DNA from: Mycolicibacterium iranicum
Lineage (GTDB): Bacteria > Actinomycetota > Actinomycetes > Mycobacteriales > Mycobacteriaceae
Assembly (NCBI RefSeq): GCF_002101705.1
Contig: NZ_LQPC01000065.1
Span: 186,001 to 250,000 of the forward strand
Direction of reading: 5' to 3'
Length of the DNA stretch: 64,000 bases
The notes under the pieces were generated by a model. That model did no database searches. It was not told where the DNA came from and was given only the letters and a program-made list of their open reading frames with translations. Made by a program: the position numbers and the translations under genes. Of this stretch, positions 25,036-32,762 are shown one piece after another; the stretch's first letter is position 1; each line of letters begins with the position of its first letter.

Positions 25036-25386
25036 TCAGGCCTGGGTGAGGTAGATCTTGCGCAGGGTTTCGGTGACGGTCCACGTCGTCTCGGCGCCCG
25101 CGGCCAGACGCACGACGTCGCCGGGACCGACCCGGAGCGTGGGACTGTCGTCACCGAACTCGATGGTCGCCGAACCTGCCAGGACGATGAAGACCTCGTC
25201 GACCTCGACGTCGGTGGCGACACCCGGCGTCATCTCCCAGACGCCTACCTCGACGCCGTAGAAGCTGGTCAGTTCCGCCGCACCGATCCGTGGGTCACCA
25301 CCGACACGTTGGTCGCCGGGCACCGCCTCGTGGTCGAGATGAAGTCCGGCCGCGTGGGACACGCTGTTCGATCCGAGTTCGGCCAT
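25036..25386 (-). CDS. Small cupin-domain protein
   Basis: A 116-residue single-domain cupin. DEVFIVLAGSATIEF and VGPGDVVRLAAGAETTW match the two conserved cupin motifs of the DUF861 (cupin_3) type, although the metal-binding His residues of motif 1 are replaced. It may therefore bind a ligand without metal. It starts 6 bases after the AI-2E family transporter gene and is convergent with mmpL3, 19 bases from its stop. The function is unknown. Confidence 0.75.
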   Translation of the reverse strand: MAELGSNSVSHAAGLHLDHEAVPGDQRVGGDPRIGAAELTSFYGVEVGVWEMTPGVATDVEVDEVFIVLAGSATIEFGDDSPTLRVGPGDVVRLAAGAETTWTVTETLRKIYLTQA

Positions 25387-25392
25387 GTCAGG

Positions 25393-26547
25393 TCAGCCTT
25401 TCGTGGGCTCGACGTCGTCGGGTTCGGCGTTGATGAGGCCCTCGTCGTCGGCTTCCATCGCCGCTTCCTCGGCTTCGGGGTCGTCGGCGATCAGAACGCG
25501 AATCGCGCTGTTGAGGAATGCCAGCGTCGGCACGGCGAGCAGTGCCCCGACGATCCCGGCGAGCACGCCGCCGCCAGCGATGGCGAGCACGATGGCCAGC
25601 GGATGGATCGCAACGGCCCGACCCATCACCAGCGGTTGCAGGACATGGCCCTCCAGCTGCTGCACCGCGATGATCAGGCCGAGCGTGATCAGCGCGAAGA
25701 CCCAGCCCTTCGCGATCAGCGCGACAACCACCGCCAGAAAGCCGGTCACGAGAGCGCCGACCAACGGGACGAACGCGCCCATGAAGACCAGCGAGGCAAG
25801 CGGCAGCGCCAGCGGCACCCCCATGATCGCCAAGCCGACGCCGATGCCGATCGCGTCCACGGCCGCCACCAGGAATGTCGCGCGCACAAAGCCGATCAGC
25901 GACCGAAAGCCCGCCCGGCCCGCATCCCGCACCCGCCCCTGCACGTGCTTGGGGAACACTTTGGTGACGAACCCGAAGATGTTGCGGCCGCCGTGCAGCA
26001 GGAAGATCAGAGTGAAGAAGACCAGCAGGGCACCGGTGACGATTTCGGTCAGCGTGCCCGCCGTGGACAGCGCGCCGCTGGTGAGTTTCTCCTGATTGCT
26101 CTGCAACGCCTCGATGGCGGTGTCGCGGGCCTGGTTGATCTGCTGGTCGCTGACCTGAAGCGGGCCGTCGGTCAGCCACTTGCCGACCCCTTCGATGCTT
26201 GTCGAGACTTGGCCCACCAAAGCGGGTGCGCCCTCCACGAATTGGGTCACGACGAACGCGAGCAGCGCCCCGAACAGCGCAATGCTGGTGAGCAGCACCA
26301 GCGCCACCGCACCTCCGCGCGGGGCACCGCGCTTGTCGAGGAAGTCGACGACGGGCATCAGAAGCGCTGCGATTATCGTCGCCAACGCGACCGGGACCAC
26401 CAGGATCTCGAGCTTCAGCATGAGCCACAGCACGGTGAGCACCGCGCCGAAAATCACCAGGAGACGCCACGACCAGGCCGCCGCCCGACGCACCACGGGA
26501 GTGACCGACGCGTCGGCGAAGGAGTCCAGAGACGGGCGGATCGGCAT
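25393..26547 (-). CDS. AI-2E family transporter (TqsA/PerM-like), Rv0205 type
   Basis: A polytopic inner-membrane protein of 384 residues. It shows the family layout: two helices, a long soluble loop (about 70-165), then the helical bundle with LIGFVRATFLVAAVDAIGIG, FVPLVGALVTGFLAVVVAL and a late QQLEGHVLQPLVMGRA that is diagnostic of the AI-2E/PerM family. The acidic C-terminal tail ends EPDDVEPTKG. ATG 26547 is used. Rv0205 holds the same place next to mmpL3. The transported substrate is unknown despite the family name. The cupin gene follows in the same operon. Confidence 0.85.
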   Translation of the reverse strand: MPIRPSLDSFADASVTPVVRRAAAWSWRLLVIFGAVLTVLWLMLKLEILVVPVALATIIAALLMPVVDFLDKRGAPRGGAVALVLLTSIALFGALLAFVVTQFVEGAPALVGQVSTSIEGVGKWLTDGPLQVSDQQINQARDTAIEALQSNQEKLTSGALSTAGTLTEIVTGALLVFFTLIFLLHGGRNIFGFVTKVFPKHVQGRVRDAGRAGFRSLIGFVRATFLVAAVDAIGIGVGLAIMGVPLALPLASLVFMGAFVPLVGALVTGFLAVVVALIAKGWVFALITLGLIIAVQQLEGHVLQPLVMGRAVAIHPLAIVLAIAGGGVLAGIVGALLAVPTLAFLNSAIRVLIADDPEAEEAAMEADDEGLINAEPDDVEPTKG

Positions 26548-26624
26548 CCCGGTAGCGTAACGGGCTCGCCCACCCAAGCCCCGGATCTGCGGTTTTCGTC
26601 GCTTCTACGCTTAGTCTGTAGGGC

Positions 26625-27800
26625 GTGTCCCACGACGCGCCCGCGAGCGACACGCAGGCCGACCCCGGCCAGCATCGCTCCCGGGGCAAGTATTGGTGGC
26701 TGCGCTGGGTTCTGATCGCGCTGGCCGTCATCGTGCTGGCCGTCGAGCTCGCGCTGGTGCGCGACCAGCTGGCCAAGGCGTGGAAGAGCGTGGTGTCGGC
26801 CAATCCGCTGTGGGTGCTGGCCGCCGTGGTCGCGGCGATGGCCTCGATGCACAGCTTCGCCCAGATCCAGCGCACGCTGCTGCGATCGGCAGGTGTGCGC
26901 GTCCACCAGTGGCGGTCCGAGACGGCGTTCTACGCCGGCAACGCATTGTCGACGACGCTGCCCGGCGGCCCGGTACTGTCGGCGACGTTCATCTACCGTC
27001 AACAAAGACTTTGGGGCGCATCACCTTTGGTGGCCTCGTGGCAGCTCGTCATGTCCGGCGTGCTCCAGATCGTCGGGCTTGCGCTGCTGGGCCTCGGCGG
27101 CGCCTTCCTGCTGGGCGCCAGCAAGAACCCGCTGTCGCTGATCTTCTCGCTTGGCGGGTTCGTCGCGCTGATCCTGCTGGCGCAGGCGGTGGCCACCCGC
27201 CCGGAACTCATCGAGGGCATCGGCGGCCGGGTGCTGAGCTGGGTGAACTCGGTGCGCGGCAAACCTCCGCAAACCGGTCTGGCCAAGTGGCGCGAGATCC
27301 TTACCCAGCTGGAGTCGGTGCAGCTCAGCCGCCGCGATCTCGGTGAGGCTTTCAGCTGGTCGCTGTTCAACTGGGTCGCCGACGTCGCTTGCCTGCTCTT
27401 CGCCTGCTATGCCACCGGCGGGCATCCCTCGATCGCCGGCGTCACCGTCGCCTACGCGGCTGCGCGCGCGGTCGGCTCCATCCCGCTGATGCCGGGCGGC
27501 CTGCTCGTGGTCGAGGCGGTGCTGGTGCCCGGCCTGGTGTCGAGCGGGATGTCGCTGGCGTCCGCGATCTCGGCCATGCTGATCTATCGCCTCGTCAGCT
27601 GGATCTTCATCTCTGCCATCGGCTGGGTGGTGTTCTTCTTCATGTTCCGCACCGAGAGCGGAATCGACCCCGACTCCCGCACGACACCGGAACCTGACGC
27701 CGAGGCAGCTGAACAGTTCAGCCCAGACCCCGATGCGCCACACCCTCCGGGAGAGAATTCCGGCGACCCCCCGGAAGACCCCCGCGACCCACGAAAGTAG
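26625..27800 (+). CDS. Lysylphosphatidylglycerol-synthase-like membrane protein (UPF0104), Rv0204c type
   Basis: A 391-residue integral membrane protein with about eight helices. The family pattern is seen in FYAGNALSTTLPGGPVLSA and AVGSIPLMPGGLLVVEAVL, the glycine/proline-rich conserved loops of the LPG-synthase/AglD membrane domain. The catalytic soluble domain of MprF is absent. The C-terminus (about 350-391) is charged and proline-rich. The start is GTG 26625. It is divergent from the transporter gene and followed 9 bases later by the M23 lipoprotein gene. A role in moving or protecting a lipid-linked envelope precursor is a family-based guess. Confidence 0.8.
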   Translation: MSHDAPASDTQADPGQHRSRGKYWWLRWVLIALAVIVLAVELALVRDQLAKAWKSVVSANPLWVLAAVVAAMASMHSFAQIQRTLLRSAGVRVHQWRSETAFYAGNALSTTLPGGPVLSATFIYRQQRLWGASPLVASWQLVMSGVLQIVGLALLGLGGAFLLGASKNPLSLIFSLGGFVALILLAQAVATRPELIEGIGGRVLSWVNSVRGKPPQTGLAKWREILTQLESVQLSRRDLGEAFSWSLFNWVADVACLLFACYATGGHPSIAGVTVAYAAARAVGSIPLMPGGLLVVEAVLVPGLVSSGMSLASAISAMLIYRLVSWIFISAIGWVVFFFMFRTESGIDPDSRTTPEPDAEAAEQFSPDPDAPHPPGENSGDPPEDPRDPRK

Positions 27801-27809
27801 CTGCGCCCC

Positions 27810-29072
27810 ATGCCGGTTCGCTCGACCCTCGCCGTCCTGTCCGCCGCAGCGCTGTTGACCGCGTCGTGCGCCTCGTCCCCCGAGACCACGCCCGCGGCGA
27901 CCAGTGCCTCCCCGCTGCCCGCAGCCACGCCCGTCCCGGCGCCCCCGGACACCACGGTCCCGTCGGTCGCCACCCCATTGGTGGGCCGCGTCCTGGCCGC
28001 ACCCATCCCGGTGCCTGCCACCGACGGCAAGGTCCACCTGGCCTACGAGCTGATGGTCACCAACACGCTGGCCCAGGACGTGACCCTGACGTCGGTCGAG
28101 GTGCGCGGCGGCAGCGACAACAGAGACAACAGGGACACGGCGCTGCTCACCCTGCCCCGAGACCGCCTGCAGTACTGGACCCGTGTGCTCGGAACCCCCA
28201 CGCCGACAACGGTGATCGGTGCGGCCCAAACCGCGACGGTGTGGCTGGACGTGGCGCTGCCGCCCACCGATCCGATTCCCGAGCAGCTCACCCACGCCGT
28301 CTCGATCACCGTTCCCGACCCGATGCCGCCCCTGTTCCCAGATGCGATGACAGAGGAGGTCGCGCCCGTCACGGTCCAGACGCGCAAGCCCGTCGAGATC
28401 TCACCGCCGCTGGCCGGCCCGAACTGGCTGGACGGCAACAGCTGCTGCGACATGACGGCACACCGAATGGCGCTCAACCCCATCAACGGTGAGATCTGGG
28501 CGGCCGAACGCTTCGCCATCGACTACGTCCAGCTCGGCCCTGACGGCCGGCTCTTCACCGGAGACAAGGTCAACACCGACAGCTACCCGTATTTCGGTGC
28601 CGACATCCTCGCGGTGGGCGACGGTCCTGTGGTCAGCGTGCAGGACGGACTCCCCGAACAGGTGCCCGGTGTCACGCCAAAGGGCTTGGCGCTGGGCGAA
28701 TACGGCGGAAACCACATCGTCCAGGACCTCGGTGAGGGCAACTACGCGTTCTACGCCCATCTGCAGACCGGCTCGGTGAAGGTCAAGCCCGGCGACCGGC
28801 TGACCACCGGCCAGTCCATCGCGTCGCTAGGCAACTCCGGCAACTCCGATGCGCCGCATCTGCACTTCCATGTGATGAGCACGCCGGACCCTCTGCGCTC
28901 CGACGGCCTGCCGTTCGTCTTCGGGTCGTACCGCCTCGACTCGCGAACCACCGCCGACCTCGACGGCCTGCTCGACGGCAGGCCCGCCGATCTCGAGCCC
29001 GGTTTCGCGCCGCGCGACCAAAAGGGCACCACCCCACTTGTTTACGATGTGATGACCTATGAAGAGCGTTGA
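27810..29072 (+). CDS. M23-family peptidase-like lipoprotein
   Basis: A 420-residue predicted lipoprotein: signal peptide with lipobox LTASC, a Thr/Pro/Ala linker, a beta-rich domain (about 60-190) and a C-terminal M23 (LytM-like) domain. The second zinc motif is clear (HLHFHVM), with GDRLTTGQSIASLGNSGNS before it. The first motif should be HxxxD but reads RFAID, so the first His ligand is Arg and activity is uncertain; such proteins often activate other hydrolases instead. It ends with a 14-base overlap into the DUF3054 gene. Confidence 0.8.
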   Translation: MPVRSTLAVLSAAALLTASCASSPETTPAATSASPLPAATPVPAPPDTTVPSVATPLVGRVLAAPIPVPATDGKVHLAYELMVTNTLAQDVTLTSVEVRGGSDNRDNRDTALLTLPRDRLQYWTRVLGTPTPTTVIGAAQTATVWLDVALPPTDPIPEQLTHAVSITVPDPMPPLFPDAMTEEVAPVTVQTRKPVEISPPLAGPNWLDGNSCCDMTAHRMALNPINGEIWAAERFAIDYVQLGPDGRLFTGDKVNTDSYPYFGADILAVGDGPVVSVQDGLPEQVPGVTPKGLALGEYGGNHIVQDLGEGNYAFYAHLQTGSVKVKPGDRLTTGQSIASLGNSGNSDAPHLHFHVMSTPDPLRSDGLPFVFGSYRLDSRTTADLDGLLDGRPADLEPGFAPRDQKGTTPLVYDVMTYEER

Positions 29073-29436
29073 CCGTTCCCTCGCGCTGAAAGCGCTCGCC
29101 GCGGACCTCCTGTGTGTCGTGGTGTTCTGCACGATCGGGCGGCGCAGTCACGCCGAAGGTCTGACCATCGCGGGGATCGCCGAGACGGCGTGGCCGTTCC
29201 TGGCGGGCACCGGCGTGGGTTGGCTGCTCGCGAGGGGCTGGCAGCGCCCGACCTCGCTGGCTCCGACAGGGCTGATCGTCTGGGTGGCCACCGTCGTCGT
29301 CGGCATGCTGCTGCGCAAGCTCACCTCGCAGGGCACCGCGACGAGCTTCATCGTCGTCGCATCCATCACGACCGCGGTGCTGCTGCTCGGCTGGCGTGGC
29401 GTCATCCATGCGTTGTCACGGCGCGCCGGCCGTTAG
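29059..29436 (+). CDS. DUF3054 membrane protein
   Basis: A 125-residue protein with four predicted membrane helices. It matches the DUF3054 pattern (LLCVVVFCTIGRRSH, then AWPFLAGTGVGWLLAR, then LIVWVATVVVGMLLRK) seen in many actinobacteria. The start overlaps the M23 gene by 14 bases. It is convergent with the sensor kinase gene, with stops 1 base apart. The role is unknown. Confidence 0.8.
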   Translation: MKSVDRSLALKALAADLLCVVVFCTIGRRSHAEGLTIAGIAETAWPFLAGTGVGWLLARGWQRPTSLAPTGLIVWVATVVVGMLLRKLTSQGTATSFIVVASITTAVLLLGWRGVIHALSRRAGR

Positions 29437-29437
29437 A

Positions 29438-30778
29438 TCACTGCTCCGAATCTTGTGGCAGCTCAGGAGACGTCGACACCACAAGGGTGGCACGCAAGCC
29501 ACCCAGCGGTCCGTCGGTGAGGGCGATCGCCCCGCCGTGCAGCTCGGCCTGCTGAGCCACCAGCGCCAGCCCCAGCCCTGAACCGCCCGGCGCGGCGTTG
29601 CTGCCGCGCGAAAACCTCCCGAGCACCGTCTCGTGCTCCTCGGCGGGCAAGCCCCGGCCGTTGTCGTCGACGACGATGGTGATCTCGTTGGCGTCCCGAT
29701 GCGCGGCCAACACGATGCGGGTCGCCGCACCGTGGGTGATCGCGTTGCGCACCAGGTTGTCGACGGCCAGCCTCAGGCCGCTGGGCCAGCCCAGCACGGT
29801 ACCCAGGTCGTCGGCGGCCTCGATGTCGATCTGCACGTCGCGGCTCACCCGCATGTTCTCCCGGGCAACCCGGTCGAGCATGTCGGCCACGTCGATCACC
29901 TCGCGGTCCTCGGCCTGAGCGAGCTGACCCGACGCGAGCTGGCCCAGCGCGGTGATGATGCCTTCGACCCTGCGCTGCGCGCGCGAAAGATCGGCGACGA
30001 CTTCTTCGCGCTCGTCATCGGGCAGATTGTGGATGCGCAGCGTGTCCAGGTCGGCGCGCATCGCGGTCAGCGGCGTGCGCAGTTCGTGAGCCGCGTTGGC
30101 GGCGAAGTCCTGGGCGGCCTGCAGCGAGTTGGTGGTGGCCCGCTGTGCGGCTGCCAATCGGTCCAACATCGCGCTCATCGCCTCGGACAGGTCCTCGGCC
30201 TCGCGGACTCCGTGCACCGCCGGGATCTGCTCGCTGCCGTCACCGAGCTGTTTGGTGTGTTCGGTCAGTTTGCGCAGCGGGCGGATCGCAGGACCGGCCA
30301 GCAACCAGCCCAGGACGCCGGCAAGGAGCACCGTCACGACCCCGACCCCGATGTAGAACGGAATCCTGGCCCGGCTCAACAGGATGCTGTCGGCGCGGAT
30401 GCCGATCGACATCAGTACCCCGCCGTCTTCCTCCACCGGGATGGTGCGCACCCGGTACTCCACCCCGTTGACGATCACGGTCTCGGTGCCCGGCGGCAAC
30501 GCGGGCAACTGAAAACCCCGCTGGAAGACGACCTGGCCCGAGGATCGCGACCGCCCCGTCTGCAGCACCCCGCGGCGCGGGTCGGTCAGCTGATCGGGAA
30601 ACACGCTGGCGTCGACGATCGCATCGAGACGCCGATCCAGCTGTACCTCATCGTTGTTGGCCAGTACCAACGAGGTGAGAATGGTGAACGCGGCGACGAC
30701 GGCAGCCGCGGCGGCCGCCGCCGCGATGGCAACCCTGGTGCGCAGAGACGCCGACCTGAGGAACCTCGGAAGTCTCAG
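29438..30778 (-). CDS. prrB: PrrB-type sensor histidine kinase (second PrrB-like), CTG start
   Basis: Membrane histidine kinase of a two-component pair. Its parts are: TM1 near residues 16-38 preceded by SLRTRVAIA, an outer domain (about 40-130), TM2 (IPFYIGVGVVTVLLAGVLGW), HAMP, the phospho-acceptor HELRTPLTAMR, NLVRNAITHG, DDNGRGL and GSGLGLAL. The sequence closely resembles M. tuberculosis PrrB as I recall it. No ATG, GTG or TTG is available before TM1: the only open start is CTG 30778, overlapping the regulator stop as CTGA and giving 446 residues. The first usual codon, TTG 30670, would remove TM1. M. smegmatis is known to carry a second PrrAB pair near mmpL3, which this most resembles. 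Confidence 0.85.
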   Translation of the reverse strand: MRLPRFLRSASLRTRVAIAAAAAAAAVVAAFTILTSLVLANNDEVQLDRRLDAIVDASVFPDQLTDPRRGVLQTGRSRSSGQVVFQRGFQLPALPPGTETVIVNGVEYRVRTIPVEEDGGVLMSIGIRADSILLSRARIPFYIGVGVVTVLLAGVLGWLLAGPAIRPLRKLTEHTKQLGDGSEQIPAVHGVREAEDLSEAMSAMLDRLAAAQRATTNSLQAAQDFAANAAHELRTPLTAMRADLDTLRIHNLPDDEREEVVADLSRAQRRVEGIITALGQLASGQLAQAEDREVIDVADMLDRVARENMRVSRDVQIDIEAADDLGTVLGWPSGLRLAVDNLVRNAITHGAATRIVLAAHRDANEITIVVDDNGRGLPAEEHETVLGRFSRGSNAAPGGSGLGLALVAQQAELHGGAIALTDGPLGGLRATLVVSTSPELPQDSEQ

Positions 30779-31521
30779 GGCTCTTCCCGCAGCACGTAAC
30801 CGATACCGCGCACCGTATGGATGACGCGGGGAAGCCCGTCGCGTTCGAGCTTGCGGCGCAGATAGGACACGAACACGTCGGCGACGTTGGTGTCGACGTC
30901 GAAGTCGTAACCCCAGACCAGCTCCAGCAGACGCTGCCGGCTCAGCACGACGCCTGCGTTCTCGGCGAGCGCGGCCAGGAGATCGAACTCCCGCTTGGTC
31001 AGGGCGACCCGTTCGCCGGCGACGAACACCAGCCTGCGCGCGGTGTCGATGGTCAGCGATCCGACCGTCATCGAATCGGAGGTCGGGTCGGAGTGATGTG
31101 CCCGCCGCAGCAGCGCATGCAGCCGGGCCACCAGCTCGCCCAGATCGAAAGGCTTGGTGAGGTAGTCGTCGGCGCCGGCCTCGAGTCCGGCGATGCGGTC
31201 GTTGACGGTGTCGCGCGCCGACAGCACGCAGATCGGAATGTCGTTGCCGAGTGCTCGCAGCGCCGTCACCACGGCGACCCCGTCGAGTTCGGGCATCTGC
31301 ACGTCGAGCACGAGCGCATCGTGGGATTCACTGGACAGCAGCCGCAGCGCTTCCCTGCCCGTCGCGGCAACGCGCACGTCGAACCCGGAATGCCGCAGAC
31401 CTCGGGCAACCGAGGTCCGGACATCCGGGTCGTCGTCCACCATGAGAACCGTCCGGCCCGCGCCGTCCTGGGCGGACAGCTCCCCCGCGCGAGCGGGAGG
31501 AGTATCCACCCTGTCCCGCAT
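30775..31521 (-). CDS. prrA: PrrA-type response regulator (OmpR family)
   Basis: A 248-residue regulator. The receiver domain has the acidic pair VDDDPD, the phospho-acceptor VLDVQMPELDG, the conserved SAR and the KPF lysine. The C-terminal OmpR winged helix contains LTKREFDLLAALAENAGVVLSR and VWGYDFDVDTNVADVFVSYL. It is close to M. tuberculosis PrrA, though that gene lies elsewhere in that genome, so this is likely the second PrrA. ATG 31521 is used. It follows a hemophore-like gene by 8 bases and overlaps the kinase by 4. Confidence 0.9.
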   Translation of the reverse strand: MRDRVDTPPARAGELSAQDGAGRTVLMVDDDPDVRTSVARGLRHSGFDVRVAATGREALRLLSSESHDALVLDVQMPELDGVAVVTALRALGNDIPICVLSARDTVNDRIAGLEAGADDYLTKPFDLGELVARLHALLRRAHHSDPTSDSMTVGSLTIDTARRLVFVAGERVALTKREFDLLAALAENAGVVLSRQRLLELVWGYDFDVDTNVADVFVSYLRRKLERDGLPRVIHTVRGIGYVLREEP

Positions 31522-31529
31522 CGTCGTGA

Positions 31530-31931
31530 TTAGAAGTCGGGTCCGTCCGGATCCTGCGGGGTGAAGCCGCAGCGGTGCTTGATGTCGGCAAGCGGCTGAC
31601 GAACACCCTTCAGCTCGGCCTCGATCTGCGGGTGGGCGGCGAGGTACTCGGCCACCTCGGCGTCGATCTGGGCACGCGGCGCGCCGTGCAGATTGCTGAA
31701 GAACGTGTTCACCTCGGGATGGGTGAACAGGTAGGCGGAGGTGGCCGCCGAAACACCGGAGGCGACGCCGGCGAAGTCGGCCGCGGTGCAGTTCGGCGGG
31801 TCGTTCTGCGGGACGGGCTGAGCCGAAGCCGGCGCAGCACCTAGGACGCCGAACAGCACAGCGCCGGACACCGCACCCGCGCCCAGCACGCCTGCTACCG
31901 CACGACGCACCATGGGGGCCGAGTTCAACAT
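31530..31931 (-). CDS. Secreted hemophore-related protein (Rv0203/Rv1174c family)
   Basis: A 133-residue exported protein: signal peptide to about residue 37 (ending ASAQ), then a small helical domain with two cysteines (NCTAADFAG and KHRCGF). It also has HPEVNTFFSNLHGAP and LAAHPQIEAELKGVRQPL, the pattern of mycobacterial hemophore-like proteins. ATG 31931 has AGGAG 7 bases upstream. It directly precedes the PrrA/PrrB-type genes on the same strand, 8 bases apart. Heme binding is likely from the family but the exact ligands are not visible. Confidence 0.8.
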   Translation of the reverse strand: MLNSAPMVRRAVAGVLGAGAVSGAVLFGVLGAAPASAQPVPQNDPPNCTAADFAGVASGVSAATSAYLFTHPEVNTFFSNLHGAPRAQIDAEVAEYLAAHPQIEAELKGVRQPLADIKHRCGFTPQDPDGPDF

Positions 31932-32071
31932 GAAGGCTCCTTCTTCAGAAGAGGTTGACAGACCGCGCCGAAGTCGGCCGCCGGTCGGGACCATCCTAGA
32001 AAGCTAAGCAGAAGCTCCGCGCACTTTCTTGCCTAGCGGTTAACCAATCGTGAGAAAGTCCCCAGACGCAA

Positions 32072-32482
32072 TCAGCGCATGCCGAGGTTCTGCGCCGCAG
32101 GAAGCTCCGGGCTCTGCTGGGCTGCCTGCACGAGCCCGAGGGCCTGCGGCAGGGTCAGGGGCAGCTTGCACCGGGCCGACAGCGACTGCAGCGGCGACTG
32201 CAGGCGTTGAAGGTCCGAAGCAACCTGCGGGTTGGCGTCGAAGTACGCCTTCAGCGCGGCGAGTGACTGCGGCCCTTCCTGCTGTTGCGAGATCGCGGTG
32301 ATGGCTTGGTTGGTCTTCGGGTTGGCCTCCAGATAGTTGCCCGTGTAGGTGGCCACCTCCGCCACCGTTCTGGCGACCTCGCTGGCCGCGCACGGATCCG
32401 GTGCGGCCACCGCCGTCGGACTCCACACCATGGTTGCTCCGGCGGCGCACACGGCGACGGCGGCGACCCTGACTGGCTGCAT
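32072..32482 (-). CDS. Heme-binding secreted protein, Rv0203 ortholog
   Basis: A 136-residue exported protein. The signal peptide ends near AVAAP, followed by DPCAASEVARTVAEVA, YLEANPKTNQAI and LSARCKLPLTL, which match M. tuberculosis Rv0203 as I recall it. That protein binds heme and is thought to hand it to MmpL11/MmpL3. ATG 32482 has AGGAG 6 bases upstream. The gene is divergent from mmpL11, 280 bases away, the same partner as in M. tuberculosis. Confidence 0.9.
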   Translation of the reverse strand: MQPVRVAAVAVCAAGATMVWSPTAVAAPDPCAASEVARTVAEVATYTGNYLEANPKTNQAITAISQQQEGPQSLAALKAYFDANPQVASDLQRLQSPLQSLSARCKLPLTLPQALGLVQAAQQSPELPAAQNLGMR

Positions 32483-32762
32483 GACGAACTCCTAACAGTT
32501 CGCTAACGCCGCAGTCGTTCGGCAAATGGACTGCGATCATTAACGGTGTCGTTGTGCGAGGTCCCCGACCCTGTACTTCTGGAAACCACATACTGCCATC
32601 GCCTCGGCCCGGCCAGCCACCGCAGCGGCCCTCACGCAGGCATTAGAGCTGCATGAGGCATTGCTGGCAGGGTCGTCAGGGACGGTTGTCCCACAGCGTC
32701 CTGCTGTACGCTTCCGCTACGAAAAGCCGGGGAGAAAGTGGGGAGTTCCCATCCAGCAGTTC

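Noticed and set aside
25036..25386. Cupin as part of an mmpL3 toxin-antitoxin-like pair
   Set aside because: It is convergent, and a single cupin with an AI-2E operon explains it.
24718..26715. 665-codon plus-strand frame spanning the mmpL3 tail, cupin and AI-2E transporter genes
   Set aside because: No domain is present, it runs antisense to two well-supported genes, and its composition is shadow-like.
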